Notes: generated by a model from the letters alone, not told the origin. A stretch of 64,000 bases of DNA from Tubulanus polymorphus (GCF_964204645.1 NC_134025.1:22536001-22600000); one strand, 5' to 3'; positions 1 through 11,233 are shown, counted from the first letter of the stretch. Translations and numbers: made by a program.

Positions 1-239
1 GTCCGAGTATAATCCCGTCAAAGAAGAGAAAGATAATAATATATCCTACATCAAATGTATACAAAAAGCCTTCAATATTTCAAGAACCCGATTCGTATTG
101 CGATTAGTTCTATGCGGCAGTTGTCGATGTATTAAGTGACTGAACAACATTCTCATTAAAATACAAATCGATTTTTCTCCGATCAAATCGCGCTTAATAT
201 GCCGATCCTATGCTTAAAAAGTCTATCCGATCACGAGAC

Positions 240-335
240 ATAAGGTTAATCCGGCCGGAGAGCTTTAACTCTTTGGCACGTGAGACGCCGCAGCCGCTGC
301 CGTGTATCGAGATCCTGGCGTCGAAGTTTACGCGC
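240..335 (-). CDS. possible terminal coding exon of the 1.3-kb minus-strand gene
   Basis: This is a CpG-rich block in AT-rich DNA. Read on the minus strand it follows a possible acceptor (TAATTAG) and stays open for about 28 codons before a TAA. Its phase could accept the exon at 1283-1460. The predicted peptide is arginine-rich (for example RKLRRQDL), and a second frame is also open here, so the frame is not secure. It could equally be non-coding CpG-rich sequence. Confidence 0.18.
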
Positions 336-389
336 TAATTAATTATGAATTATTCTACGGTTAATCGATCTCGTAAGGTGCAAACAAGC

Positions 390-565
390 CAGGGGTGGAT
401 CTAGGAAAATTGGAAGGCAGAGGTCCAGAAGAAAGGAAAAGGCAATTTCTGAAAGGATGGGCATCAAATTTGCGGGTTTTAACAATCTATGAATTGACAA
501 AAAGGGCAACCTCAATGGGAAGACAGGGGTCCGACCCCCGACACCACCCCCTAAATCCGCCCCTG
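390..565. mobile_element. short inverted-repeat element, CAGGGGyGGATctAGG family
   Basis: The left end reads CAGGGGTGGATCTAGG, and the right end is its imperfect inverse (CCTAAATCCGCCCCTG). There is no coding capacity. The same ends recur at 18935-19113 and 27648-27892, and single ends occur near 6793 and 10798. CAGGG-type termini suit non-autonomous hAT elements. The flanks here (AAACAAGC and AAAGCAAT) do not give a clean 8-bp duplication. Confidence 0.6.
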
Positions 566-1189
566 AAAGCAATAGCTTACATCAGCCTATTCATTCGTAA
601 ATAGGATGAACAAGTTCGGGGCGTTATTGTCTGTATTTCACAATAGTCTCACACGTATTAGACATACGGCTCCGATGATTAATAACATCCCCTCCCTCGA
701 TCGATATAGGCTAAGTGAAAATTATAATCTATTCATAAAAAGCAATGCGCATAGACAAGAGAAGAATACAATCACTGGTATGATACTGTATGGGAGAAAT
801 ATCCACGCCGCGCGCACGCTAATGGAAATTACGTATAAAGAAATACGGCCAATTTTGAGTAAACAAAAACGTTCTAGAAACTGCATCATCATCAGTCGCG
901 CGCGCTGGTTTATGATTTCCCGAATGGGAACCAGCAATGTGCTTCGATTGATTTCGAGAAAACATACAATATCTAGGATCCGAATCAGGGAGTGGTGCAC
1001 CCCAAAATAGGTCATATCATAGGCCTAATTAGAAAGGCACCCCCCCCCCCGAAAAAAAGCTAATCGGAAAATATACAGAGAAAGCTTATGAATTTTGACT
1101 TTTTCAGGTATCAGTTAATTTCCTTTAGCTGAAAAATCTCTGGGCAACTTGATACTTAGGGGGGAGAGTGTACACCCCTGCACCCTCCC

Positions 1190-1540
1190 CTGTATATATA
1201 TATATCTATATATACCGTATACATAGTAGCAAATGAATATGCAACTGCGATATAATCTGAACGTAATCTTATCACCTCTTACCTGGCATCTTATCAAGTT
1301 TATCCAGTCCCTCTCCCTGGCTGACGATGCCGTCATTATGGCAGGCGACGGCGGCGTGTTGCCGAACGCCATTCTGGTCGATAAATAAATCATCCTTCGT
1401 CACGTTGTTCGCCGATGCGGCCGTCATCGTCGCGCCGTTAGGCCCCGGTATTTCATCGCTCTAAAAATATATATATATATATATATGTACAATACCGGGT
1501 ATCCCGCTAATAATATCTATATATATATATATATATATAT
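1190..1540. repeat. three short (TA)n tracts flanking an exon
   Basis: TA dinucleotide runs lie near 1193-1215, 1465-1487 and 1516-1540, on either side of the coding exon at 1283-1460. They account for the 'yiyiyi' peptides in naive translations and are not coding. Confidence 0.85.
1283..1460 (-). CDS. orphan internal coding exon, unknown protein
   Basis: This 178-nt exon is bounded on the minus strand by an acceptor (TTTTTAG|AGCGATG) and a donor (CCAG|GTAAGA). It is markedly richer in GC and CpG than its surroundings and open for 59 codons with phase 0 at the start and phase 1 at the end. The peptide begins SDEIPGPNGATMTAASANN and ends GEGLDKLDKMP. No domain is recognised; the composition is polar and perhaps disordered. 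Upstream exons should lie at higher coordinates, since the gene reads leftward, and the CpG-rich stretch near 3050-3310 could be its promoter, but no further upstream exon was found. A downstream candidate lies at 240-335. Exon status is supported by splice sites, composition and frame; the gene's identity is unknown. Confidence 0.5.
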
Positions 1541-1599
1541 AAGAGGCTAGGACAAATTCTTTGCAAGGTATAGGTTCAAAATTGGTGGTAGTTAAAAAT

Positions 1600-3040
1600 C
1601 TGATTACAGAATAGTTAGTTTCATGAACAGACTGCACGAGGTGCCACGTCTCGGTGGGATGGCAGATATGCCTGAAGATGATCTTGGTATATGCATGGAG
1701 AAGTGTAAACTGTTTACATTTCTGTGGTCTATGGTACAGTGTCCAAATGTGTGAACTGGGTTTGTACTTCACTGCAGGAGATAGGTAACGGCGAGGGGTC
1801 TGAAACAGTAATAATATTAACCTGTCTCAGTGACATATGCATTCTTTCTCTTTGAATTTATTTTTCTTTGTACGAAATTACGACTTTCATATGGGTAGCC
1901 TTTGAAATAGTAGGTTTCGATATTTTTAGAATCTATTTCACGCCAATGGGACCATACTTTTCGTTATGTCAGTGCGCATACCATGCATCCACCGACTGGT
2001 AGCCCCGGGAATATCATTTATAAAAAAGTATAATTTCCTTTGGCAAATATTAGAAACAAGTGAAACTATATTGCCTTCGGTTATCTAAATGACCTTAGAT
2101 ATTTGAGCAATGTAGTTCAATGTAATTGGTACCAAAAAGAACTATACCCATGGAATCAAACCCCTCAGCGGAGAAACTTGATAACAATACAAATTCAACT
2201 GATTCCACGAAGTCCGATTGCAGGCCCAGAAAGGCAGGAAAAATGTAATTCTGCATACCTGTTAACCCGTATGCTTTCCCCATATATTGTACGGGAAATT
2301 AAGATTTTTTTTCCAGGTACGGCCAGTCCCGTAGTCAGGGCCCTCCAAGTGGGGTGCGATATAAACTACAAGTGGACCTAAACCACAGCGTTCGCACCCG
2401 ACGCATCCCAACCCTGGCTACAGGCCTGACAGTGTATACAGGAATAATTATATGGGAGATAATAAGATTTAGTATATATGGAATTTGGAAAAAATTAGAA
2501 GAGGGTTGCTGAAAATATATGATTTTCCACAAAGGAGCCTGGAGAATATAGGCGTTATTATAGGCCCACATAATTCAAATTTTCAAATTAATCACGGAAC
2601 TGTAAGTGAAAGTCTGATATTTACATAGTGTTCAATCGATTATCAATATTTTGTAAAGTTTTACAAAAGGTTTTACGAATTATTTCATACTAGGGCTACC
2701 CCGTATTCAGAAGGAGAAGGGGCTCATCTCAGAATTAATGAAAAGACAATTATTTCCAGGGCAACGGATCCAGGGATGCACTTTAAGTATGTGCACCATC
2801 TCTCAATCTCTTGATTTCTGGTTTCCCTTGGTAGAAGTGTGAAATCGCTAATCAATTTACGAGTTGAAAAAGTAATGCACTCAAACTGTGCCCAAGATGT
2901 GTCCCAGGCGCATATTCAAAGGAACTTTAGGGGGAACTCCTCGACCCAACACTTCGCTGTGAGCACAGCTGTATCTGAAATCCTGAATCCGCCACTGACA
3001 ATAATTTCGCATACCTCCTGTGAAGTACTCTGGTAGCTAT
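1600..3040. other. intergenic, no gene seen
   Basis: AT-rich sequence. The short open frames lack splice context or recognisable protein content. Near 2335-2345 and 2705-2780 there are fragments that look like decayed dispersed repeats. Confidence 0.5.
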
Positions 3041-3320
3041 AGCGCGTATCTAACCCGTCCTGTGGACGGGTATTTTGCTAGTATGATATATCGATGGTGA
3101 CTAAGTCGCGTAGATGAGAAAGTGATGAACGATCGATTGCGTTCAAAAAGCCCTCGCGTCGGCTTAGAAACATACGGGCCACGCGCACATGTTTGTACGT
3201 ACGATCCGTAATTGATCTCCGCGCGGGCATCGAGTCTGGTCGCAAGCGGATTCGAACGCGATGGGACGGGCTTATAAGCCGACGGGAGGGCCTTCATACG
3301 CGATCATTCGTCAGTCGATG
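3040..3320. promoter_or_regulatory. CpG-rich block, candidate promoter or 5' region
   Basis: CpG dinucleotides are dense here (CGCGTCGG, CCGCGCGGGC) compared with neighbouring sequence. No convincing splice-bounded frame was found. It could be the start region of the minus-strand gene whose exon lies at 1283-1460. This is inferred from composition only. Confidence 0.25.
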
Positions 3321-3719
3321 GCTACGGCTTATCATCGAAGGTTAAACCATCGATTTCAATATAATTACATCGGATAGTGTCGAGTGGTGCGACTACTTTG
3401 CAGAAGTGGCCGATACCGATAGTTATATCGAGCTCATTATGTTCGTACGAATACGCAATAGATTAGTGTTAATGAATAACGGGCGAATTCAATCGAATGT
3501 TATATTGGTAATAGATATTTAATCGAAAACCGCAGGATGTTTCCGATGAAAGTGAAAACGCTTCGTTTTCTCACGAAAAATCATTAAACACCTCTCGTAC
3601 GGCGACCAATTTGTAGAAGATTTCTGCTAGACCATGCTGGATTACGTCGAAGCCTAACAAGAGCATTTATAGATACTAATAAGATTCATGAGAAAATTCA
3701 AATGAGCGCACGACCGACC

Positions 3720-3960
3720 TTTTGAAGGCGTAGGTCTAGCCATCCTTACTCGGCAGGGATTCAAACCTGATGGTACCGAAACCCTACCACACTAGACCGA
3801 GTGCGCAGCTACATGAGGGGTTTAGATGATGTTATTATTAGCCAATCAGATATCCCATTTTATTTCGGCCCGGGTCTTTTCATTTTAAGTTTTTCCATGA
3901 AATTTGCCTCGGCCATTATATCATAATATTCTAATCGGCAGAAGAGTCATGTGAAAAACT
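3720..3960 (-). mobile_element. one-ended copy of the tRNA-armed foldback element
   Basis: Read on the minus strand it contains the same internal words as the complete copies at 57.2 and 58.8 kb (CTGATTGGCTAATAAT, then a short AT-rich spacer) and one arm ending GGTTTGAATCCCTGCC, a tRNA B-box-like sequence. The opposite arm is missing. Confidence 0.55.
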
Positions 3961-4059
3961 TTCATCTCACCTCATTGTCATTTTCTTGAATTGCATCCTC
4001 TTTCGTAAAAGCTGAAACAGACGTAGCAAAGTGATAATAATGGATATATGACCTATACC

Positions 4060-4335
4060 AGGAAAATCATTGTCAATGGTCACTCTAAATCATATTAAAA
4101 ATCTCAGTCCTAAATATCAGTTCTAAACCAATTAACAAATCCCCTGAGTATTCCTTGATTTTTCCATGTGATCATACAAAATTCTCTCGAGTGAATTCCA
4201 AGCGGTCAAAAGCATTATCCGAGTTTCCCAGGTTTTTGGTAAAATCTGTCAAATTCCCTGAGTTTTCCCTGATTTCTTTTGGATTATTCTGATTCACTGA
4301 AGTTTTCAGTTTTCCCAGGTCAGTGGCCACCCTGT
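4060..4335 (+). repeat. dispersed repeat ending CCCAGGTCAGTGGCCACCCTG
   Basis: A low-complexity dispersed repeat built from variants of 'CCCTGAGTTTTCCCTGATTT', ending in TTTCCCAGGTCAGTGGCC. Similar copies occur at 7265-7555 (same orientation) and 31518-31775 (opposite), with a fragment at 25680-25735. No coding capacity. Confidence 0.65.
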
Positions 4336-4340
4336 CTTTT

Positions 4341-4512
4341 GCATTTTGAAAAAACCTACAATTTTCGATATGGTAGGCAGGTGGTGGTTGTGTACGTACT
4401 TATAAGGAGCTCATTAGCTCAGTTCAGTGAGTTGCACTTTGAGAAAACCTACAATTTTCGACAGGGCAGGCAGGTGGTGGTTGTGTTCGTACTTATAGGG
4501 AGCTTGGTTCAG
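4341..4512 (+). repeat. tandem duplication, unit about 94 bp
   Basis: Two adjacent copies of a unit containing AAAACCTACAATTTTCGA, then GGCAGGTGGTGGTTGTGT and a shared CGTACTTATA. They differ at a few positions. It produces a duplicated peptide in one frame that should not be read as a gene. Confidence 0.75.
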
Positions 4513-4519
4513 TGAGAAA

Positions 4520-6500
4520 AACGTTAGCCTATAGGCCTATATTTATTGGGTCCCTGCATTAAAAGCAGAGCCCACGTGGAAAGCGCCCTACTGTAATTTT
4601 TCTGCCTTTTTAAATGTTGATTTTTGCTGATTTTGTATTACTGCTTCATTATGAAATGAATATCTACCCATCTATGAACAGTTGCCAGATAGTTTTGCAC
4701 ATTGTTCAAAGTTTTGAATATTTTCTAATGCCCGAGGCATGGGATTTGAATATTCAAACATATTTGTCTATTCGCGAAAGCGTCATATTTCGCGTGTAAC
4801 TACGTTCTTAAAAGAAAACGCTGATGGTTTTTTCTTTTTAAAAATGACATCAAATACGCGTTAAGTAAGGTATGTAAAATATTCATGATTCATCATTAAC
4901 AAGTATATGTACACGAAGCCACTATTAATAATCTGTACGAATAAATAAGCGCTGGTAAAAATTAGTTATCCCTTAAACCATACGGAGTGCAGGTCCTAAA
5001 CCATACCGGTTGCGTACTTAGTTATTACAAAGGCGATAACACGAAAACATAATTATGGAAAATGTAGACTCAACAATAATCGCTACATGAAATATCTTAG
5101 AAGTATAGGCCTACACGACAAAATATGATATCGACTCCTCTTTTTGTGAGAGCCAACGAGCTGATCTAAGTTGGCAGGCGCGATATGATTACGCCAACGC
5201 AATTTGATAAGAAACCTATCTAGAAATAACCACTTCAGTAATGTATACTTAATCAAGAGTTAAAATTTTGATCTTATCGGGACGTTATCTCGCATCTATT
5301 TAAACTTCACTTGTAAATCAACATACGTAGAAAAGAATTTTGTAATCTTGTAATTCTTTCAAACCATCTGAATAACTCGACCAAACAAAATAATCTGGAT
5401 TAAGCATTTTACTAATTGACAAATGATAGATGCAAGATATATAAGATTACCCCTGGTACCAAATTCTGGTTATCAAGTCGATAAAAATGTTTCAAACTAA
5501 TCATTTGCTATCGATGATTAGCTTTTAGCCGTACAGTAATTAGAAAACAAATACACTTGTCTTATTTCAGCCTACTTACATAATCGACCAAAACTTGCCG
5601 ATATTCTTCTCTTAATCTTCTTTATTTTGCTGATGGAAGTCTTTTCTTTAACTGCAATAAACAAAGTAATTCTATATAAAGGGTTGTTTCAATAAACACG
5701 CACATAACTTCCAAAAGATTGAAATAAAGCTTTGTTTACTGGTGAAAATCAGGAAACTGAACTGGTACCACAATTATGAGTTTAACTTGACTCCAGGCTT
5801 AAAGCATGGAATATAAAGTAATTTCGATTTACTTTTTTTAAAGTTACTACTGTGGAACTGGGTCCATTTTTGAAAAGAAAAGAAGCACTCAGCCTATCCA
5901 TAGAACTCAAATCGCCTATCTTTGCAGCACAATTCTGTCAGCACAATTACAAAATATTGAAGAAAGGTTTAAAATATTTCATCAGAGAATCGTGACATTT
6001 CGGCTGTAGTCTGCAGAATTATACTCATTATAATTTCTTCAAACTTCACTTCAACACTTCCATGATAATCAAGTCAGGGTTCATATAGCTTCGAATAATC
6101 ATTTATTAAATGATTAAGGTCTCCAAGATAGTAGTAAGGGTGAGGCAAAAGTAAAAATAAGCACATTTGTAAGGCAAAAGTGAGACTTTTCTTATCATTC
6201 AAGACTGCAGCCATATTTATCAAAATAAAATAATTTTGGATACCAAAAGTCAAAATTAAGCACTTTTTTAAGGGTCTTAGCAATTCAGCAATTCAAAGCA
6301 TTTTTGAGACTGCTTGTGAACCCTGTAAAAGGTTATCCTGGTATACAGTCTTCTTTTCGTTTTTAATTAATTCAATTAATTTCATTCTCATCGAACTGAG
6401 ATTAATTCCGCATAGAGCATTGATTTAATTGTCAAAAGCGACACCTTATATACACGACAGATACCCGACAACCTAATTATATCGATGTAATCTCCGGAAG
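4520..6500. other. intergenic, no gene seen
   Basis: AT-rich DNA with no splice-bounded open frames. Around 5756-5875 there is a possible short element with ends like 'GAACTGGTACCACAATTATGA' and 'GTGGAACTGGGTCC', comparable to the one in the BTB gene's first intron. Confidence 0.4.
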
Positions 6501-6527
6501 GAATCATCCAGATCACATGAGGAGATA

Positions 6528-7812
6528 TTAATGAACTAAGGTGAATTCGACTGTAAACGCTATTCTTGTATACCAACCAAATTTCATTTCAATAAGTACG
6601 TATCATATATATGCGTAACATAAGATCGCGATGCTAATATTTGACAAATTAACAAGCACTAATTCATCATTATCTAATTTATGTTAGTGAGTTGCCTTAA
6701 GTAACTTCATCACAACGGACATCATATATCTTAACTAAAGTGGTCGTCTGTAAACATAGACCTTCTTCATTGATGAACAATGATATGACAGCGGCGGATC
6801 TAGGGGTTGGCGTGCACCCCCTTTTTGTGACCCATTCCAAGTGACCTTGGAATCCTCCCCCAAAAAAAAAAGAAAATGGTGAAATTGTGAGCATATTACA
6901 TTCCTAATTTCAACCAGGAAAGTGCTCAGAATGCACCTCAATGCACTCTTTGCCTGGATCGCTTGCAGTGATGGCGGCACCATCATTACGGACCACAAAC
7001 ACATGCAAGTAGTGACCCGATATTCCATGTGCGACTCTCTTCCCAAAAGCTAGATCGATCCCTGTATAATGTGATATGATCACATGTTCAGCTGCCAATG
7101 CTAAGAGTAAATCGGCGTCAAATTTTGTCTCCATAGTAGCCAAATTGTACCGGCCTAGCAGCAATTGGGTCAGTATCCCAGTTACATAGAGTCAAAAGAA
7201 TGAGTTCATTTTCACCTTTACTCAGTTTTAAACTCATCATTGTGGTCAATGGCCAATGTCCTAATTTAACAGGGTGACTTCCCACTTCCAAACTATTTAC
7301 AAATTCCCCGGGAGTTTTCCCCGATTTTTCCATGTTAACACAAAATTCTCTGAATAAATCTGATGAATTTCAAAATCTTATAGGCTAATTAGTTCATTTC
7401 TAATGAATCACGTATTGATAAAGAAACACATGGTCGATGACATATCCAAATTCGCCGAGTTATGCAGGTTTTTTGGAAAATTGTCAAATCCCCTGAGTTT
7501 TCCTGATTTTGCCTAGATTTTTCCAGGTTTACCAGGTCAGTGGCCGCCCAGTTCAAGTAACATTATTTTCAAGGCGGTTAATGAAAAGATGACAGTCCAA
7601 GTATAGCGAGTTTGAGTGAGAAACGATTGTATGCGCAATGAACTATGCAGGATTAATTAATTCCAATAGCAGGTGCTTAAATACTTACCATCTCTAAGTA
7701 TAATCCCTTCCTGCTTATTGCCAGCATGATCTCCAATTGTAGCGTTACTGACCACTTCGTGTCGCGTTTGTTTTGGAACGGGAGCCTGTTGGGCTTGATG
7801 TTGAGCAGCCAT
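6528..7812 (-). CDS. unrecognised small protein gene, two or three exons
   Basis: Exon 1 (7812 down to 7689) starts with ATG and encodes a glutamine-rich N-terminus (MAAQHQAQQAPVPKQTRHE), ending at a GTAAGT donor in phase 1. Exon 2 (7154 down to 6915) follows GCTAG and is open for 79 codons in exactly the matching phase; it includes LLLALAAEHVIISHYTG and GHYLHVFVVRNDGAA. A possible last exon (6559-6528) adds about ten residues and a TAA. The total is about 130 residues. I do not recognise the family; the hydrophobic/polar pattern suggests a folded domain. Alternatively exon 1 is internal: an acceptor at 7831 would extend the frame to include IYEECA before the Met. It lies head-to-head with C1D, so a shared promoter near 8-9 kb is possible. 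The exon 1-2 join is well supported by phase; the terminus is weak. Confidence 0.5.
6785..6890. repeat. fragment of the GGGCGGATCtAGG inverted-repeat family
   Basis: Contains GCGGCGGATCTAGGGGTTGG followed by GCACCCCC and an A-rich run, resembling one end of the 390-565 element. A comparable fragment lies near 10798-10850. Confidence 0.4.
7265..7555 (+). repeat. dispersed repeat, CCCAGGTCAGTGGCC family
   Basis: Ends with TTTACCAGGTCAGTGGCC and contains CCCCTGAGTTTTCCTGATTT, matching 4060-4335. It lies in the presumed intron between the two main exons of the 6.5-7.8 kb gene. Confidence 0.6.
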
Positions 7813-7830
7813 AGCGCATTCTTCATAAAT

Positions 7831-9040
7831 CTAGTAAACTATTAAACATGTCTCATCATATAGGCCTAAGCTCACGGTCGATGTAGCTATGTTGCACAAT
7901 TGCAAATCAGATGACAATAGGCCTATATCTATTTGTGAAATATTTTGCTTTTCATTAGCCTAAGTAATTTCGATGCTATCAGATAACGTATCCCACCAAT
8001 TCGACTGCTAATCTTTTAGTTCACAAATGCAAATTCTTCTGCAGTCTTTCATAAGTCAGCTGTCAATGAGAGAAAATGTAAGCCTCAGCTTCAGTTTTGC
8101 AGGTTAATTTAGGGATGCCAGGGGTGTTGCCAGCCATCATGGGTGGTTCGTTTAAATTTGAAATGGGAAGTTTTAGCATTTGAATAGGGCCCAAGCCTAT
8201 ATTAATTCTATTCCAAACGAAACAATAACATATGAAATGGCATCCATCACATGACGAAGGAGAAATTCACGTTCAAGTAGTCCTACTGCATTCTTTCCTT
8301 GAAACACTACATACTCTAGATCAATAAGTTAGTGACCTAATCATTGGGGCAAAGCTTTTTATAGTCAGATCGGTTCATTTGTGGAAATATCCAACTGTAA
8401 AACTAAATAAAACCACTAACAGGTTACTGATTAACACTAGGCTTGTACCTGGTAAAGTAGGCTTGTCTAGAAATAGGCCTACTATAATAATTTAGAGTAC
8501 CGGTATGGTTATTCTGATTAAGAAGGCATGATATTACAACAAGGGTGGGTTGATCAGGCCTGATGCCCTATGGTGCTGATCACTGTCGAATGTTGAAGTG
8601 ATCAAAGATGGAATTAATTTGATTTTTTGAATGAATGCTGCAAGTGCAAGATCGATAGGGGCTTGGATTGAATGTCGTCAACAGAAAGTAGGCTCGACAT
8701 TATAGCAGGTTACATTTAGGTGCAGTAGTTATCATGATGGTGTGTGATGGTTATCAAGCTTACTTATTAAAATCTGGCTGGGCTCTAACGTAGAAATTTC
8801 AGATAATTCTTGTGCAGAATACTCTCGAGCTGTCATCTCGAGGATGACAGTTAATGTAGCGAACGTTTTATCAAGCGTAATTCACCACGCAAACTTAGCG
8901 AACGAAACGATCCTGGACTGTTTTCTGGAAGTTTTGCGTTGATATCGAACCTTCAAGGAATCAGATTTGATATTTTAGTTAATTCACATCCATTTTGATA
9001 TCAGGATGTATCATCTAGTGTTTGTGAATAGAAGTCGTAT
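7831..9040. promoter_or_regulatory. divergent intergenic region, candidate shared promoter
   Basis: This lies between the start of the minus-strand unknown gene and C1D. Near 8860-8960 it becomes richer in CpG (AAGCGTAATTCACCACGC, AGCGAACGAAACG), which suits a C1D promoter or 5' UTR. No TATA box was identified. The remainder is AT-rich with TAGGCCTA words. Confidence 0.3.
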
Positions 9041-9112
9041 TTGCGTCGTTTCGCTTTTTCGCTTCTGCACAAACGTTATGGTCCGTCAATTTCACACCAC
9101 AGGCGCAGCTCT

Positions 9113-11197
9113 ATGAAAATGGACTTCCCCGCAGAACTGAAAGATAAACTGGCTCAATTCGACGACACCCTGTCTCAATTAGATACTAATCTTCAGCCGC
9201 TACTAAATACCCCACTGACAGACTTACACGCGAAGGTATTTAACTAATTTTAAAGCAGCGTTGACGAGAAAATATGGTTTTCACGCCGAAGTTGCCGTGA
9301 GCTACGTCATCCCGGGATACCCTCGCCCGTGTTTGGGTTCGAATCCCAATTGCTGTACTCGTACTAAACTGTGTCCTATCTGAATTACTTTGTAGTAACG
9401 GGGCCCTCTTCGCAATATTACAGATAAAGTAGACCTATAGTATCTGTCATTTCAGCCGTTGATATAAATGACAATATTGGTCTGCTCTAATTTAGCAGAC
9501 TCGGGCTAGTTTCAATAAATAAATCATGGGGGTTGGGGTGCAAGATAATCTTAGGGAACATTTTCAGCGCATGACATAAGAAAATGTAATGGATGTAAAC
9601 TGAGTGTTTCTGATAGTTTGGGGGGTGCGATTCAAGAATAGGGGACTTCAGCAATATATATGTAGTGATAGTAATCAATTAAGTAATAATATTAGTAATC
9701 GATAATGATGATATATAATGATAGTAATGTATATAGTAATTAATGATGATTAGGGAACTAAACCTAACCCTAACCCTAATCCTAACCCTAATCCTAACCA
9801 CTAGTCCCCTATTCTTGAATCTTACCGTTTGGGGGGTAGGCCTAAAGCTTTTACTCGAAATGTTTTGTTGAAAAATATGTGTTTTGTTTTAATGAAATAA
9901 TTGTGGGTTAGGCTTTACCTATTAGTCAGTAACCTGTCTGTGGTTTAGTTTCATGGTCAAATATTTTCACAAACCACGTATTGGTTATAAGCCCATCCGA
10001 TTACGAAAATTCTGCCACTTCAGCTGTCAGTACCAATTAGTAATTTGATCTTGCAGTGGCAAACTTTAGATTGGAATATGGAATTGTATCCAAATTATCG
10101 ATTGATCTGCCATTTCATTAAACTAATTAATTCTTACCTTTCACTGTAGGTAACACCTTTGGATGCTGCTAAAGTGGATCTGATAGCTGCCTATGCGTTA
10201 AATTCTCTCTTTTGGGGTAAGTGTGTTTTTGGAATACAACCAAATAACATTTAGGTTATGATCCACCATTTTGGCAACTTCACTCTTGCTTGATAAAATG
10301 GGTATATTTTTCTGTTACGTTTTCATTTGTAGTTTATTTGAATACAAGGGGTGAAAATCCGAAAGAACATGGAATCAAGCAAGAACTTGTGAGTTTTGAC
10401 ACGACGGAACATGCTAATAGGCCCTAGTATAACTATTGAAATTTTCAGACTAACATGAAACATTTTTTGCTCTTTTCTAGGATCGAATACGTAGCTATAT
10501 GATGCGAACGAAGGAAATACAAGATAAAGAGAAGGCGCCGAAAGTTGACGCTCCAGCTGCAAAACGTTTTGTGAAGAGTGCTCTGTGGAAGGCTGCGCAC
10601 AAAGCTGCTAAACCTGATACGCTAGAAAATTCTCAAGGTAATTTTCGAAAATGATAGGAATTCTTATACGATGCCTGGTATTAGAGGCAACTAATTCCTC
10701 AGAACAAATAAGGCATTTAGATATGTTAATATGTTTTAGATATACCTAATTATTTTCTGCAAACGAATGAGCGGATACCGTACCATTAGTTCTTCAGGGG
10801 CAGATCTAGGGTCTGATTCAGGGAGGTGCGCACCCCTGGGCATAAATTTACCCCCATGTGTCTATCAACCTGTATTAATCCTTGCACTGAAACAACTCGG
10901 ATCGGAATTAGTTAAGCTAAAAAAACCTTAATGTCCTATTTCATGTTTCTTCGTTTAGAAGATTCAAATTCAACTACTAGTCAGTGCAGTGGTGGGAAAA
11001 AAGAAACAGACACACAGATGATTGAGGAAAAATGTGATAAACCAGAAAAATTGACCAAGAAACCTGCAAATTCAAGTGGCAAATCTCGAGACACAAGAAA
11101 AGTAGGGGATAAACGAAAAATTGAAGAAAGAACAGAGATACCAGAAAAATCACAAAAGAAATCAAAGCCCAAAACTAAATCGAAATCTAAGAAATAA
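9113..11197 (+). CDS. C1D: C1D nuclear exosome cofactor (Sas10/C1D family)
   Basis: C1D (yeast Rrp47/Lrp1) binds Rrp6/EXOSC10 and helps the nuclear exosome trim rRNA and other RNAs; it also binds DNA and DNA-PK. Five exons: 9113-9235, 10150-10216, 10333-10388, 10481-10637 and 10959-11197, all in phase, giving 213 residues. Family signatures are [16 protein letters not shown] (human AKVDLVSAYTLNSMFW), [19 protein letters not shown] and [11 protein letters not shown]. The N-terminal helix region (about residues 1-60) and this core form the Sas10/C1D fold. The start is the first Met adjacent to the domain (MKMDFPAEL); an in-frame upstream Met at 9041 would add 24 residues unlike the family. The protein is about 70 residues longer than human C1D because of a Lys/Ser/Glu-rich tail ending PKTKSKSKK, probably an RNA-binding or nucleolar tail. 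Confidence 0.93.
9301..9365 (+). repeat. tRNA-like fragment with B box
   Basis: Contains GGGTTCGAATCCC, a canonical Pol III B box, preceded by sequence faintly like a tRNA 5' half (GTCATCCCGGGATACCC). It sits in C1D intron 1. No intact cloverleaf is evident, so this is probably a SINE or foldback-arm remnant. Confidence 0.35.
9629..9821. repeat. 19-bp perfect inverted repeat enclosing telomere-like DNA
   Basis: GATTCAAGAATAGGGGACT at 9629-9647 is exactly inverted at 9803-9821. Between them are ATAATGATGATATATAATG-type low-complexity DNA and a (CCTAAC)n-like tract at about 9759-9799. It lies in C1D intron 1. Confidence 0.85.
9759..9799 (+). repeat. interstitial telomere-like tract
   Basis: About seven units of CCTAAC/CCTAAT, close to the animal telomere repeat TTAGGG on the other strand. 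It is internal and imperfect. A more degenerate relative lies at about 20090-20175. Confidence 0.8.
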
Positions 11198-11227
11198 CAT
11201 TTAAGATATATTTTCTATTGAAGGCGA

Positions 11228-11233
11228 AATAAA
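11228..11233 (+). terminator. polyadenylation signal of C1D
   Basis: AATAAA occurs about 30 bp after the C1D stop codon, giving a very short 3' UTR. A T-rich, GT-containing stretch follows, as expected downstream of a cleavage site. Confidence 0.7.

Noticed and set aside
606-1010. 134-codon plus-strand open frame
   Set aside because: Composition is not protein-like, no splice context or recognisable motif, and the opposite strand is equally open.
1461-1772. 103-codon minus-strand frame
   Set aside because: One end is made of translated TA microsatellite and the rest shows no domain; no plausible splice to the exon at 1283-1460.
4279-4515. Frame with an internally duplicated peptide
   Set aside because: The duplication is the 94-bp tandem repeat in non-coding DNA, and it starts within a dispersed repeat.
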